The notes: generated from the letters alone by a model not told the origin. DNA of 64,000 bases from Pelomonas sp. Root1237 (GCF_001425055.1 NZ_LMDK01000020.1:257310-321309); one strand, 5' to 3'; positions 27,811-37,867 are shown, counted from the stretch's first letter. Made by a program: numbers and translations.

Positions 27811-28908
27811 ATGCTTCCCAACAATGCGGCAAACATGCCCGTCGAATCCGAGTTGACCCTCTCCGAGTTTGCAGGCGCGCTGGGCGCTCGATGGCGCCTG
27901 CTGGTGGTCGCACCGCTCGCGACTGCCGTGCTGGGCCTGGGAGCCAGCTACCTCATTGCGCCCACGTTCATGGCCCGCACGAGCATCATGCCGCCCCAAC
28001 AGCAGCAGAGCGCCGCGGCCGGCGCCCTGGCTTCTCTTGGAGCGCTGGCCGGGATATCCGGCGGTGTTCGCAATACCGGCGACCAGTACGTCACCTTCGC
28101 GCAGAGCCGCACCATCGCCGACCGCATGCTTGAGCGCTTCGACCTGAAGACGGTCTACGAAGAAAAGCTGGCGCACGACGCTCGCCTTGAGCTCATGCGC
28201 AACACCCGGATCAATCTTGGCAAGAAGGACGGTGTGATCTCCATTGAAGTGGACGACCACGATCCCAAGCGCGCTGCAGACATGGCAAACGCCTATGTTG
28301 AAGAGCTGCGCAAGCTCACCGCCGGCCTGACCCTGACCGAGGCACAGCAGCGGCGAGCCTTCTTCGAGGGGCAGTTGAAGCAGGTGCGCACCAAGCTCGA
28401 CGCCGCCCAGGCTGCGCTGCAGGGCGTTGGTGTGTCGGCCGAGACTCTCAAGGCGGAACCCAAGGCTGCGATGGAAGCCGTGGCCCGCTTGCGCGCCGAG
28501 CTCACCAGCGCCGAAGTGCGTTTGCAGATGCTCAGCAGCAGCCTGGCCGAGCACACGCCCGAGGTGCAGCAGCAGACCGCCGCGGTCACGCGGCTGCGCA
28601 GCGAACTGGCGCGTGCCGGTCAGGCTGAGCAGTCCACCGCGGGGGCGGGCTACATCGGCGCCTATCGCGAGTTCAAGTATCAGGAGACGCTGTTCGACCT
28701 GATCGCCCGCCAGTACGAACTGGCGCGCGTGGATGAAAGCCGCGACGGTGGCCAACTGCAGGTCATCGACGTGGCCCAGGTGCCGGAGCGCAAATACAAA
28801 CCCAAGCGCAGCCAGCTGATGATGGCCGGTTTTGCCCTGGCCCTGATCGCAGTGGCTGCTCATACCGCGCTGGTGCTGGTCCGCCAACGCGCCAAGAGCC
28901 AGATCTAG
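27811..28908 (+). CDS. Wzz/chain-length determinant family protein
   Basis: The 365-residue product has membrane segments at about 31-51 and 338-357 and a coiled-coil periplasmic domain between them (LTEAQQRRAFFEGQLKQVRTKLDAAQAAL). The proline-containing motif ahead of the second segment (PERKYKPKRSQLMMAGFAL) is typical of Wzz proteins. It lacks the C-terminal tyrosine-kinase domain of Wzc. With the export gene just upstream it would control chain length of the polymer. Confidence 0.88.
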   Translation: MLPNNAANMPVESELTLSEFAGALGARWRLLVVAPLATAVLGLGASYLIAPTFMARTSIMPPQQQQSAAAGALASLGALAGISGGVRNTGDQYVTFAQSRTIADRMLERFDLKTVYEEKLAHDARLELMRNTRINLGKKDGVISIEVDDHDPKRAADMANAYVEELRKLTAGLTLTEAQQRRAFFEGQLKQVRTKLDAAQAALQGVGVSAETLKAEPKAAMEAVARLRAELTSAEVRLQMLSSSLAEHTPEVQQQTAAVTRLRSELARAGQAEQSTAGAGYIGAYREFKYQETLFDLIARQYELARVDESRDGGQLQVIDVAQVPERKYKPKRSQLMMAGFALALIAVAAHTALVLVRQRAKSQI

Positions 28909-28977
28909 AGCGCTGATTGCCCGGCAGAACCGTTTCTGCCTGGAAATCCAGTTCCCCCATACCGAGCAGGCCCCTGC

Positions 28978-30039
28978 ATGAACGCCCTTTTAAAACCCAT
29001 TCTCGGCCGCAAGGTCCGATTCGCTCTGGTCGGCTGCGGCCGGATTGCGAACAACCATTTCGAGTCGATCAGGAAGCTCGCCGACGACTGCGAGTTGGTC
29101 GACGTATGCGACATCGAGCCCGACGCGCTGGCGGCCGCTACCGCGTCGACCGGTGCCAAGGGCCACGGGAACCTGACGGACATGCTGGCCGCCACCACGG
29201 CCGACTGCGTGATTCTCACGACGCCAAGCGGGCTGCATTCGCGCCAGGCCATCCAGGTCGCGCAGGCTGGTTTTCATGTGATGACCGAGAAGCCCATGGC
29301 TACGCGCTGGCAGGAAGGCCTGGACATGGTCCGCGCCTGCGACGAAGCCGGCGTGCGACTCTTCGTCGTGAAGCAGAACCGTCGCAACCCAACCTTGCAG
29401 GTGCTGAAGAACGCCGTCACAGCCGGGCGCTTCGGGCGGATCTACATGGTCAACGTCAATGTGTTCTGGACCCGCCCGCAGTCCTACTACGACAGCGCCG
29501 CTTGGCGCGGCACCTGGGAGTTCGACGGCGGCGCCTTCATGAACCAGGCCAGTCACTACATCGATCTGCTGGACTGGATCGTCGGCCCGGTGGAAAGTGT
29601 CATGGCCTACACGGGCACCCTGGCTCGGGACATCGAGGTTGAAGACACCGGCGTGGCGGCGGTGAAGTGGCGCAGTGGCGCCATGGGCTCGATCAACGTG
29701 ACCATGCTCACCTATCCCAAGAATCTCGAGGGGTCGATCACCATCCTGGGCGAAAAGGGCTCGGCAGTCATTGGCGGCGTGGCCGTCAACGAGATCAAGC
29801 ACTGGGAGTTCCAGACGCCCGATCCGGCGGACGCCAGCATCAAGGATGCCAGTTACCAGACCACGTCGGTCTATGGCATCGGCCACCCGCTCTACTACCT
29901 CAACGTCATCGACGTGTTGCGCGGCCAGGCCAAGGCAGAGACCGATGGTCGCGAAGGACTGAAGTCCCTGGAATTGCTGATCGGCATGTACCAGTCAGCC
30001 CGCGACGGCCGCCGCGTCAACCTGCCCCTGCAGTTCTGA
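28978..30039 (+). CDS. Gfo/Idh/MocA-family oxidoreductase, WbpB/WlbA-like
   Basis: The 353-residue product has the N-terminal Rossmann motif ALVGCGRIANNHFES and the EKPMA motif around residue 103 in VMTEKPMATRWQEG. WbpB/WlbA enzymes oxidise C3 of UDP-N-acetylglucosaminuronic acid with NAD. The assignment rests on context: the acetyltransferase and aminotransferase that complete the 3-acetamido group follow directly, in the WbpB-WbpD-WbpE order. No UDP-GlcNAc 6-dehydrogenase (WbpA) is present in the window. Confidence 0.88.
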   Translation: MNALLKPILGRKVRFALVGCGRIANNHFESIRKLADDCELVDVCDIEPDALAAATASTGAKGHGNLTDMLAATTADCVILTTPSGLHSRQAIQVAQAGFHVMTEKPMATRWQEGLDMVRACDEAGVRLFVVKQNRRNPTLQVLKNAVTAGRFGRIYMVNVNVFWTRPQSYYDSAAWRGTWEFDGGAFMNQASHYIDLLDWIVGPVESVMAYTGTLARDIEVEDTGVAAVKWRSGAMGSINVTMLTYPKNLEGSITILGEKGSAVIGGVAVNEIKHWEFQTPDPADASIKDASYQTTSVYGIGHPLYYLNVIDVLRGQAKAETDGREGLKSLELLIGMYQSARDGRRVNLPLQF

Positions 30040-30045
30040 GCCTGC

Positions 30046-30618
30046 ATGAGCGTCAGCATCCACCCTTCCGCCATCGTTGACGAGGGCGCGCAGATCGGCG
30101 ACGGCAGCCGCGTCTGGCACTTCGTGCACATCTGTGGCGGCGCGCGCATCGGGAAGGGCTGCTCCTTCGGACAGAACGTGTTCGTCGGCAACGACGTGAG
30201 CATCGGCAACAACGTCAAGGTGCAGAACAACGTCTCCGTCTACGACGCAGTGACGCTGGAGGACGACGTGTTCTGTGGCCCGAGCATGGTGTTCACCAAT
30301 GTATACAACCCCCGCTCGGCAGTGACCCGCAAGGACGAATACCGTCGCACCGTCGTGCGCCAGGGTGCGACGCTGGGGGCCAACAGCACCATCGTCTGTG
30401 GCACGACGATCGGTCGCTTCGCCTTCATCGGCGCAGGCGCCGTCGTCAACCGCGACGTGCCCGACTTCGCCCTCATGCTCGGCGTGCCGGCGCGGCAGAC
30501 CGGCTGGATGAGCCGCCATGGCGAGCGCCTCGAATTCATCGACGGCGAGGCGACCTGCCCCCAAACCCATGACCGCTATCGGCTCGTTGAAGGCCGATGC
30601 GAATTGATCCAAGACTGA
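30046..30618 (+). CDS. Hexapeptide-repeat N-acetyltransferase, WbpD/WlbB-like
   Basis: The 190-residue product is a left-handed beta-helix acetyltransferase: repeated [LIV]GxxxX units run through about residues 5-145 ([22 protein letters not shown] in part, [27 protein letters not shown]). It would acetylate the 3-amino group of UDP-GlcNAc(3NH2)A using acetyl-CoA. It begins seven bases after the oxidoreductase stop. The frame ends two bases before the aminotransferase start at 30621. Confidence 0.9.
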   Translation: MSVSIHPSAIVDEGAQIGDGSRVWHFVHICGGARIGKGCSFGQNVFVGNDVSIGNNVKVQNNVSVYDAVTLEDDVFCGPSMVFTNVYNPRSAVTRKDEYRRTVVRQGATLGANSTIVCGTTIGRFAFIGAGAVVNRDVPDFALMLGVPARQTGWMSRHGERLEFIDGEATCPQTHDRYRLVEGRCELIQD

Positions 30619-30620
30619 AC

Positions 30621-31727
30621 ATGCAATTCATCGACCTCAAGAGCCAGTACCACGCGCTCAAGACCAGCATCGACGCTCGCATCCAGAAGGTACTCGACCA
30701 CGGCCAATACATCATGGGCCCCGAAGTGGCCGAGCTCGAAGCCGCGCTCGCCCAATTGACCGGCGCCAAGCACTGCATCACCGTCTCCAGCGGCACCGAG
30801 GCCCTGCTGATTGCGCTGATGGCCGAGGGCATCGGTGCCGGCCACGAAGTCATTACCACGCCTTTCACCTTCGCCGCGACGGCCGAAACCATCGTGCTGG
30901 CCGGCGCCAAGCCGGTCTACGTGGACATCAAGCCGGGCGACTGCAATATCGATCCCGCCCTCATCGAGGCCGCCATCACGCCAGCCACGCGCGCCATCAT
31001 GCCGGTGAGCCTGTATGGCCAGGTCGCCGACATGGACGAGATCAACGCCATCGCCGCCAAGCACAACCTATCGGTCATCGAAGACGCAGCACAGAGCTTC
31101 GGTGCGACCTACAAGGGCCGCAAGAGCTGCAATGTCTCGAAGATCGGCGCGACCAGCTTCTTCCCCAGCAAGCCGCTCGGCTGTTATGGCGATGGTGGTG
31201 CTCTATTCACCAGCGACGATGCCCTCGCGCAGGCCATGCGCGAGATCCGCGTGCATGGCCAGAGCCAGCGGTATACCCACACCCGCGTGGGAGTAGGTGG
31301 TCGCATGGACACGCTGCAATGCGCGATCGTGCTGGGCAAGCTTGAACGCTTTGAATGGGAGATCGCCCAGCGCAAGCAACTGGGTGATCGCTACGCGGAG
31401 CTGATCAAGGCCAGTGGCGCGCCGGTCGACCTGCTACCGGTGGCCGATGACCGCGACTGCGTGTGGGCTCAGTACACAGTCAAGGTCGAGGATCGCGCGG
31501 CCGTCATCGCCGCACTTAAAGAGCAGGGCATTCCGACGGCCGTGCACTACCCGCGCCCATTGCATCGCCAGCCGGCTTACGAAAGCCCGGACTGCCCGGC
31601 GGACAGCCTGCCACATAGCAACGCGGCTGCAGCGCGCGTCATGAGCTTGCCCATGAGCGCGGACCTCACAGAAATTCAACAGCTGCAAATCGTCGAGGCT
31701 CTCTCACGCGCGCTCCGTGGCGCTTGA
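30621..31727 (+). CDS. DegT/DnrJ/EryC1 aminotransferase, WbpE/WlbC-like
   Basis: This PLP enzyme would put the 3-amino group on the 3-keto uronic acid made by the WbpB-like enzyme. From the ATG at 30621 it has 368 residues, with MQFIDLKSQYHAL at the start, SSGTEALLIALMA, EDAAQSFGA, and the PLP lysine in FFPSKPLGCYGDGGAL. The frame opens eight codons earlier inside the acetyltransferase gene, but family alignment supports the MQFIDL start. It ends 38 bases before the polymerase start. Confidence 0.9.
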   Translation: MQFIDLKSQYHALKTSIDARIQKVLDHGQYIMGPEVAELEAALAQLTGAKHCITVSSGTEALLIALMAEGIGAGHEVITTPFTFAATAETIVLAGAKPVYVDIKPGDCNIDPALIEAAITPATRAIMPVSLYGQVADMDEINAIAAKHNLSVIEDAAQSFGATYKGRKSCNVSKIGATSFFPSKPLGCYGDGGALFTSDDALAQAMREIRVHGQSQRYTHTRVGVGGRMDTLQCAIVLGKLERFEWEIAQRKQLGDRYAELIKASGAPVDLLPVADDRDCVWAQYTVKVEDRAAVIAALKEQGIPTAVHYPRPLHRQPAYESPDCPADSLPHSNAAAARVMSLPMSADLTEIQQLQIVEALSRALRGA

Positions 31728-31765
31728 CTGAATTCCGCACCATCCCAGAAGGCCGGGGCAGTCAG

Positions 31766-33121
31766 ATGAAGCGATTACTCTTTGCGCTCTTTGTCTTCTT
31801 GTACGCCGCCTCCTTCGGCTATGCCTACGTGGAGTACCTCAATCCAGTTTGGGAGTACTTCGGCTTCAAGATGTATCCCATGGACGGTGCCCGCCTCGCG
31901 GTCGGTGTATCGATGCTGGCCCTTAGCGCTTTCGCTCAGGCCCCCCGGATCACGACACCGGCCAGCTTGGTCGTCTTCGTTCTCTATTTCAATGTCTACA
32001 TCCCCTGCCTGATCACGTCGCTGATGCTCAGCAGTGACGCACTGAGGCTCTATGGCCCCATGCTGCTCGCACTGACCGCCATCTTTGTGTTGGCCGGCAT
32101 AGCCGCCTCCTCGTCGCAACCCGGCACACTCAAAGGCACCGATGGACTCCACCCGGGATTCGAACGCTTCGTGCTCATAGCATGGGCGCTGGCCTTTGTC
32201 ATCATTGCTGCCTATTCAGGCTCGTCTCTGAGCTTGACCAGTCTCGACGATCCGGCCGCGGTTTACGAGCAGCGCACCGCGGGCGCTACTGACAATCCTG
32301 TCATCCGCTACATACAGACTTATTTCAGCAACATCTTCACGCCCACCCTGCTATGCATTGGGCTGATCAGGCGCCGTCCCCTCTGGATTGCCGGCGCCTT
32401 CGCAGGTGGTCTGTTGATGTATGCAGTCAATGCCCAGCGCACCCTGCTGCTGCTGCCGCTGATTCTGGTGGCTGTTTTCTTGCTCATCTCTCGACCACGC
32501 CTGCACCAGTACGCCGCACACACGATACTGGCTGTGTTGTCCGTTGCGATGATCTGGTCGGCACACACACAGGAGGAGAGCCTCTTTGGTGCGGCGTTCG
32601 CGGTTTTGCTGACATTCCGTACCATCGCCATTCCGGGCCTGACCGTCAGTCAGTACGAAGACCTGTTCTCAGAGATTGGTCATACCTACTGGTCCAACGT
32701 CAAGGGCTTCAGTCTATTCGTGCCGCCACCGGACTGGGCCTTCAATGAGCCCCTTTGGCCAGACCTCGGCTACATCGTTGGGGACAAGCTCTACAACAAT
32801 CCCATCTTCAACGTGAACGCCAACCTGTTCGCCGGCGACGGCGTCGCGGCAGCGGGCACGGTCGGCATCCTCATCATCGGACTTGTATTCATCGGCTGGA
32901 TCAAGCTTGTAGATCGGCTGTCGATGAGATGGAATACCTTGTTTGCTGCAATGGTGACATTGCCGCCCGCGATCTCGCTGACCAACGGGCACTTCTTCAC
33001 AACCATGCTCTCGTTCGGCGGCATCTTTTGGTTACTGGTCTTCAGATTCGTTGAGCCACCGAAGATATCTGCACGCATGCAGGAGACTGCTCCGCAGCCC
33101 GCAGGAGACACGCCATCGTGA
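31766..33121 (+). CDS. wzy: Wzy-like O-antigen/oligosaccharide repeat-unit polymerase
   Basis: The 451-residue product is strongly hydrophobic, with about ten to twelve membrane segments and a large periplasmic loop near residues 290-350, as in Wzy polymerases. These show little sequence conservation, so the call rests on topology and on the flippase gene that follows. The start at 31766 is chosen because it leads straight into the first membrane segment (KRLLFALFVFLYAASFGYAY). Base composition is less GC-rich than the neighbours. The stop overlaps the flippase GTG start. Confidence 0.75.
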   Translation: MKRLLFALFVFLYAASFGYAYVEYLNPVWEYFGFKMYPMDGARLAVGVSMLALSAFAQAPRITTPASLVVFVLYFNVYIPCLITSLMLSSDALRLYGPMLLALTAIFVLAGIAASSSQPGTLKGTDGLHPGFERFVLIAWALAFVIIAAYSGSSLSLTSLDDPAAVYEQRTAGATDNPVIRYIQTYFSNIFTPTLLCIGLIRRRPLWIAGAFAGGLLMYAVNAQRTLLLLPLILVAVFLLISRPRLHQYAAHTILAVLSVAMIWSAHTQEESLFGAAFAVLLTFRTIAIPGLTVSQYEDLFSEIGHTYWSNVKGFSLFVPPPDWAFNEPLWPDLGYIVGDKLYNNPIFNVNANLFAGDGVAAAGTVGILIIGLVFIGWIKLVDRLSMRWNTLFAAMVTLPPAISLTNGHFFTTMLSFGGIFWLLVFRFVEPPKISARMQETAPQPAGDTPS

Positions 33122-34404
33122 CGGCGCGTGCGTCGTTCTGGTCAGACGTTCGCTGGCAGGCAATCGGCAACACCTCGGCCCAGGCGCTTGGTGTGCTTGG
33201 CATGCCGCTGCTGACGCGGCTGTATACGCCGGCCGACTTCGCCGCGCAAAGTGTGTTCTTGCAGTTTGCGATGTTCTTTTCCGGGCTGATGACTTGGCGC
33301 TACGAGTACTTCGTGCAGCTCCCCCGGCGTGATAGCGATGCCCTAGCCCTGCTGCGCCTTACGCTGCTGCTGGCCGTAGCTGGCTGCGTACTGCTGACGC
33401 CGTTGACATGGTTGTCAGCGCCATTGCTATCCATGGACCCAGGGCAGACACATTGGCTGTGGTTGAGCCCGATGACGGCAGCGTTGATCTCCCTATCCCT
33501 GGCCCATCAGCACTGGACGCAGCGCAAAGGCCTGTTCAAGCTGTCGGGCATGGGTGAAGTGCTGGCCAAGCTCGCCTACATTGGCACCGGTGTGCTGGCG
33601 ACGTTGTGCGGCCTGGCAACATTGGGGCTGATTGCCACGATTGCTGCGGGCGCTGCAGCCAAGCTGGTCTTGCATCTGTTGGCCGGCCGCGCCGACCGAC
33701 ATATTGCAGCCAAGGCAGGTGGCGCCTCCAGCGCCATTCAAGCGGCTCGGACGCACGCGAGACACGCAGGCTCCATGTTTGGCTCGCACCTGCTGGGCAC
33801 AGTCACAGGCTTGGTGACCATCCTTTTCATCGGCCAGTTCTACGGCAGCATCGATCTCGGCCAATACAGCCTGGTTGCGGCCACCATCTTTCTGCCGGCC
33901 GGGCTGATCGGCAGCGCAATCGGCCAAGTCTATTACCAGCGGGCTGCAGCCCTATGGTCACGGGGCGAATCCTTCGCGCCACTTTGGCGACAAACCTTCG
34001 CACGGCTCAGCGCGATTGGCGTGCTTGCGTACGCACTCATCGCCCTGCTGTCGCCTTGGGCCTATCCCTTCATCTTTGGTGATGCATGGGAGGCGGCGGG
34101 CAGGTATGCGGTCTGGATGTCGATAGCGGCCTTCTTCTCCTTCGTCAGTGCTCCCATGGACCGCTCAAGCCTGGTCGTTGGTCGCCTGCACTACCTGCCG
34201 ATCTGGCACGCAGCAAGAGCACTGACCACACTGTGCGCGTTGGCCCTCGCCTGGCGCTGCGCGCTGTCCTTCGATGCTTTCATGGCCCTGCACGCCGCTC
34301 AAATGTCAGTCTTGTATGTCGTTGACCTGCTCGCCGAACGCAGCTTCGCACGCCTGTGTCCGCCCGACATGGCCCTATCACCCGTTGCACTCGCCGCTCA
34401 ATGA
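33118..34404 (+). CDS. wzx: Wzx-like lipopolysaccharide/oligosaccharide flippase
   Basis: The 428-residue product has about twelve membrane segments and the polysaccharide-synthase/MATE-like pattern, with QAIGNTSAQALGVLGMPLLTRLYTPADF at the start. That start fits the N-terminal region of Wzx-type flippases (ALxGxLxxxLLxRLYxPxDFG). It would carry undecaprenyl-linked repeat units across the inner membrane. It starts with GTG in a GTGA overlap with wzy and ends in an ATGA overlap with the next glycosyltransferase. Confidence 0.85.
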   Translation: MTARASFWSDVRWQAIGNTSAQALGVLGMPLLTRLYTPADFAAQSVFLQFAMFFSGLMTWRYEYFVQLPRRDSDALALLRLTLLLAVAGCVLLTPLTWLSAPLLSMDPGQTHWLWLSPMTAALISLSLAHQHWTQRKGLFKLSGMGEVLAKLAYIGTGVLATLCGLATLGLIATIAAGAAAKLVLHLLAGRADRHIAAKAGGASSAIQAARTHARHAGSMFGSHLLGTVTGLVTILFIGQFYGSIDLGQYSLVAATIFLPAGLIGSAIGQVYYQRAAALWSRGESFAPLWRQTFARLSAIGVLAYALIALLSPWAYPFIFGDAWEAAGRYAVWMSIAAFFSFVSAPMDRSSLVVGRLHYLPIWHAARALTTLCALALAWRCALSFDAFMALHAAQMSVLYVVDLLAERSFARLCPPDMALSPVALAAQ

Positions 34405-35591
34405 GTCATGTGCTGATGATCTGCGACTTCTACAACCAGTCGCTCAGCTATCAGGAGAACTTGCTCGAAAGGTATTTCGGCAAGTTGGGCCATCGAGTCA
34501 GTATCGTCACGGCCACTACCACCGATGTGTTCGAGTTCGTAGAAAACCGCCACGACGCTCGGCGCCCTGCAAGTATCGAGCGCCACGGTACAACGACCGT
34601 CTACAGGCAACCCTATGCCTTCAACTTCGTTTCGCGAATTCGTAAGTTCAAGGGCGTGTCGGATCTGCTGGAGCGAGAGCGCCCCGACGTCATCTTCGTC
34701 CACGACATCCAGTTCAACCTGTCCGAAGTCAGCAGGTACAGACAACGCTACCCAGGCACGCGTGTCGTACTCGACTATCACGCAGACTTCAGCAACTCGG
34801 CACGCAACTGGCTATCCCTTGCGGTTCTGCATAAGGGCTTACGGAGGCCGCTGCTACACCGATACCTCTCGATGCTCGACGCGATCTATCCGGTCACCCC
34901 GGCCAGCCAGCGCTTTCTGAACGAGGTATACGGCGTCTCCAATGACCGCATGACGTTGCTACCGCTTGGTTGTGACATGGATGCGTGCCGCCGGATTCGC
35001 AACGAACGGCGTGGGCGCCAGCTGCGTCAACAATATGGCATTGACGCCAAAGCTTTGGTCATCTTCGGCGGTGGCAAATTAGCCCGTCCCAAACGCGTGG
35101 AACGCCTGCTCCGTGCCTTCCTGACCCTGCCTGGAGATTCGACATGGCTCATCATTGCCGGAGATGCCAGCAAGGATGACGCAGCGTACCTTGAAGAATT
35201 GCGCGGACTTGCCGGCAGTCATCCACGCATCCGCTTCACCGGCTGGCTCGATCAAGAAGCCATCCTCGCCCACCTGGATCTGGCCGACCTCGCGGTCTTC
35301 CCTGGCAGCCAATCAATCCTTTGGCAACAAGCGATCGGAATGGGCAAGCCTTTGCTGATCGGAGAACCCAAGGCAGTCATTGGCGGCGATCAGGAAGTTG
35401 GCTACCTGAACCGCCACGCCAATCTGGAGTTGTGCATAGAACCAGAGGGTGCACATGCACTCCTGAGCGCCCGCCTGTCGGCCCTGGCAGCGGACCGCAC
35501 GCAAGTAGAGGATATGGCCGCTGGGGCGTTGCGCACGGCCGATGAGTTGCTCGACTGGAACGTCATCGCTACGCAGACGCTTGGAACTTGA
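34401..35591 (+). CDS. Glycosyltransferase of the GT-B fold
   Basis: From the ATG at 34401 the product has 396 residues. The N-terminal half binds the acceptor (HVLMICDFYNQSLSYQENLLERYF), and the C-terminal half carries a family-4-like donor domain (LVIFGGGKLARPKRVERLLRAF, then IRFTGWL and DLAVFPGSQSILWQQAIGMGKPLL). Usual family-4 enzymes have an EX7E motif near this last site; here it is not clear. Sugar specificity is unknown. It overlaps the flippase stop and lies nearly flush with the next glycosyltransferase. Confidence 0.8.
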   Translation: MSHVLMICDFYNQSLSYQENLLERYFGKLGHRVSIVTATTTDVFEFVENRHDARRPASIERHGTTTVYRQPYAFNFVSRIRKFKGVSDLLERERPDVIFVHDIQFNLSEVSRYRQRYPGTRVVLDYHADFSNSARNWLSLAVLHKGLRRPLLHRYLSMLDAIYPVTPASQRFLNEVYGVSNDRMTLLPLGCDMDACRRIRNERRGRQLRQQYGIDAKALVIFGGGKLARPKRVERLLRAFLTLPGDSTWLIIAGDASKDDAAYLEELRGLAGSHPRIRFTGWLDQEAILAHLDLADLAVFPGSQSILWQQAIGMGKPLLIGEPKAVIGGDQEVGYLNRHANLELCIEPEGAHALLSARLSALAADRTQVEDMAAGALRTADELLDWNVIATQTLGT

Positions 35592-35593
35592 GC

Positions 35594-36709
35594 ATGAAGG
35601 TCTTGTTCATTGCGCCACTGCCCGACCCGGTCACCGGCCAATCGCTGGCCTGCCGGGTATTTCTCGACGAACTCGAGAAGCAATACGAGATCGACGTCAT
35701 CAACATCAACAAGACCAGCCTGAAGAGCGGTGTGATGGGTGGCGCACTGGGGCGCGTGCGCGAGGTGCTGGGATTTGTCTGGCAGGCTTGGCGCCGGGCC
35801 CGGCACTGCGACCTTGTCTATTTCACGATCTCGGAGTCGGTGGCCGGCAATTTGAAAGATCTGTTGATCTACGCCGTTTGCGCCAGCCGGCTGTCGCGCA
35901 TGGCCATTCACCTGCACGGCGGCGCCGGCATGAAGGCTCTGCTGCGCGACCACCCTCTGCTTGCGGCCCTCAACCGCTTCTTCTGGGGACGCATGGGTGC
36001 TGTCATCCTGCTCGGCGAGCGGCACCTGCCACTACTGGAGGGCCTGCCGCAACGTTGGCGCGAGCGGCACGCCCATCTCATACCCAACTTCGCGCAGGAC
36101 TATCTATTCCGCGATGTCGCCGAGATCGAGACCAAGTTCGCCGCGTCCGGGCCGCTGCGCCTGCTCTATCTGAGCAACCTGATTCCCGGTAAAGGCCACG
36201 AGGAACTGCTGGGCGCCTACCAAAGCCTGAGCCCCGCGGAACAGGCGCGAATCCGGCTGGATTTTGCCGGCGCCTTCGAAAGCGAAGCCGCCCGCGGCGA
36301 GTTCCTGGCGCGGGCCGCCGGGTTGCCCAACGTCAGCTATCACGGCATCGTCGGTGGCACAGCGAAGGCTGGGCTGCTGGGCGACGCACATGTCTTCTGC
36401 CTGCCCACCTACTACCCTTACGAGGGCCAGCCAATCTCCATCCTGGAGGCCTACGCTTCCGGCTGCGCCGTCATCACGACGGACCACAGCGGCATCTTCG
36501 ACGTTTTCGCGCCGGGCGAATGCGGGCTGGCGGTACAGCCACGCTCAGCGGAGTCGATCACTGCTGCGCTGCGGCAATGCCTTGCTGATCGCCAGGCGCT
36601 ACTGAGGCAAGCACTTCATAACCGTCAACTGGCGGACGAGCGCTACAGGGTTGCTACCTACAATCGCCGTCTTCTCTCGGTGCTCTCCACGCTGGACGCA
36701 GCCGCCTGA
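35594..36709 (+). CDS. Family-4 glycosyltransferase
   Basis: The 371-residue product begins with MKVLFIAPLPDPVTGQSLACRVFLDEL; an in-frame TTG two codons earlier overlaps the preceding stop and is an alternative start. It has the GT4 donor-site features: LLYLSNLIPGKGHEELLGAY, VSYHGIVGG, and HVFCLPTYYPYEGQPISILEAYASGCAVI with the EX7E glutamates. It probably adds one sugar of the repeat unit. It is followed after 18 bases by the WbpG-like gene. Confidence 0.87.
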   Translation: MKVLFIAPLPDPVTGQSLACRVFLDELEKQYEIDVININKTSLKSGVMGGALGRVREVLGFVWQAWRRARHCDLVYFTISESVAGNLKDLLIYAVCASRLSRMAIHLHGGAGMKALLRDHPLLAALNRFFWGRMGAVILLGERHLPLLEGLPQRWRERHAHLIPNFAQDYLFRDVAEIETKFAASGPLRLLYLSNLIPGKGHEELLGAYQSLSPAEQARIRLDFAGAFESEAARGEFLARAAGLPNVSYHGIVGGTAKAGLLGDAHVFCLPTYYPYEGQPISILEAYASGCAVITTDHSGIFDVFAPGECGLAVQPRSAESITAALRQCLADRQALLRQALHNRQLADERYRVATYNRRLLSVLSTLDAAA

Positions 36710-36727
36710 CCCCCATTTGCCAGAACC

Positions 36728-37867
36728 ATGCCCTTGCGCCCTTACCAGATCTGCTCCAACTGCATCATGGACACGTCCGACTCCGGCATCGTGTTCGACG
36801 AGCGCGGCTGGTGCGACTACTGCAACAACTACCACCGCAACATCCTGCCCAACTGGCACACCGACGAGCGCGGTGAGCGCGAGATCATGGCGCAGGTCGA
36901 GCAGATCAAGCGCGACGGCAAGGGCAAGGACCATGACTGCCTGATCGGCCTGTCCGGTGGCGTCGACAGCTCCTATGTGACCTATCTGGCCAAGGAAAAG
37001 TTCGGCCTGCGTCCGCTGCTGTATCACGTCGACGCCGGCTGGAACTCGCAGCAGGCGGTCAACAACATCGAGAAGCTGGTCGACGGCCTGGGGCTGGATC
37101 TTTTCACCGAGGTCATCGACTGGCCTGAGATGCGTGACCTGCAGCTGGCCTTCTTCAAGGCCCAGGTGCCGCACCTTGACACGCCGCAGGACCACGCCTT
37201 TTTCGCGGGCCTCTACAACTTCGCGGCCAAGAACAACGCGAAATACATCCTGACCGGTGCCAACTACTCGACCGAGTGCGTTCGCGAGCCGCTGGAGTGG
37301 CATTACCACGCGTCCGACGTGCGCCAGCTCAAGGACATCCACCGCCGTTTCGGCACGCGGCCGCTGAAGAAGTTCCCGCTCGCGGGCATCTTCCGCTTCA
37401 AGATCTACTACCGCTTCTTCAAGGGCGTGCAGGTCGTCAAGCCGCTGAACTGCGTGCCCTTCTACAAGGAAGCGGCCATGGACGAACTGGTGGACAAGTT
37501 CGGCTGGCAGAAGTACGCGCACAAGCACTACGAGTCGCGCTTCACGCGCTTCTACGAGGGCTACTGGCTGCCCAGCAAGTTCGGCTACGACAAGCGCCGC
37601 GCGCATTTCTCCAGCCTGATCCTGACCGGCCAGCTCAAGCGCGAGGACGCGCTCGCCAAGATCGCCATCCCCGCCTATGACGAGGAAACGCTGGCGCACG
37701 ACTTCGAATACATCGCCACCAAGCTCGGCCTGACGGTCGCCGAGCTGCAGGCGCTGCACCGCGGCGAGCCCAAGACGTACAAGGACTACGCCAACGACAT
37801 GGCCATCATCGACCTCGGCACCCGGGTGCTGCGCGCGCTCGGCGTGCAAAGGGCCATCATTCGATGA
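36728..37867 (+). CDS. wbpG: N-acetyl sugar amidotransferase, WbpG-like
   Basis: Members of this family use ammonia supplied by a HisH/HisF pair to turn an acetamido group into an acetamidino group. The 379-residue product has an ATP pyrophosphatase loop SGGVDSS (residues 76-82). It also has a four-cysteine cluster at Cys9, 12, 29 and 32 (CSNCIMD, CDYCNN) that probably binds zinc. The HisH and HisF paralogues follow with overlaps, as in the P. aeruginosa wbpG-hisH2-hisF2 group. The likely substrate is the 2,3-diacetamido uronic acid made by the WbpB/D/E enzymes. Confidence 0.92.
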   Translation: MPLRPYQICSNCIMDTSDSGIVFDERGWCDYCNNYHRNILPNWHTDERGEREIMAQVEQIKRDGKGKDHDCLIGLSGGVDSSYVTYLAKEKFGLRPLLYHVDAGWNSQQAVNNIEKLVDGLGLDLFTEVIDWPEMRDLQLAFFKAQVPHLDTPQDHAFFAGLYNFAAKNNAKYILTGANYSTECVREPLEWHYHASDVRQLKDIHRRFGTRPLKKFPLAGIFRFKIYYRFFKGVQVVKPLNCVPFYKEAAMDELVDKFGWQKYAHKHYESRFTRFYEGYWLPSKFGYDKRRAHFSSLILTGQLKREDALAKIAIPAYDEETLAHDFEYIATKLGLTVAELQALHRGEPKTYKDYANDMAIIDLGTRVLRALGVQRAIIR

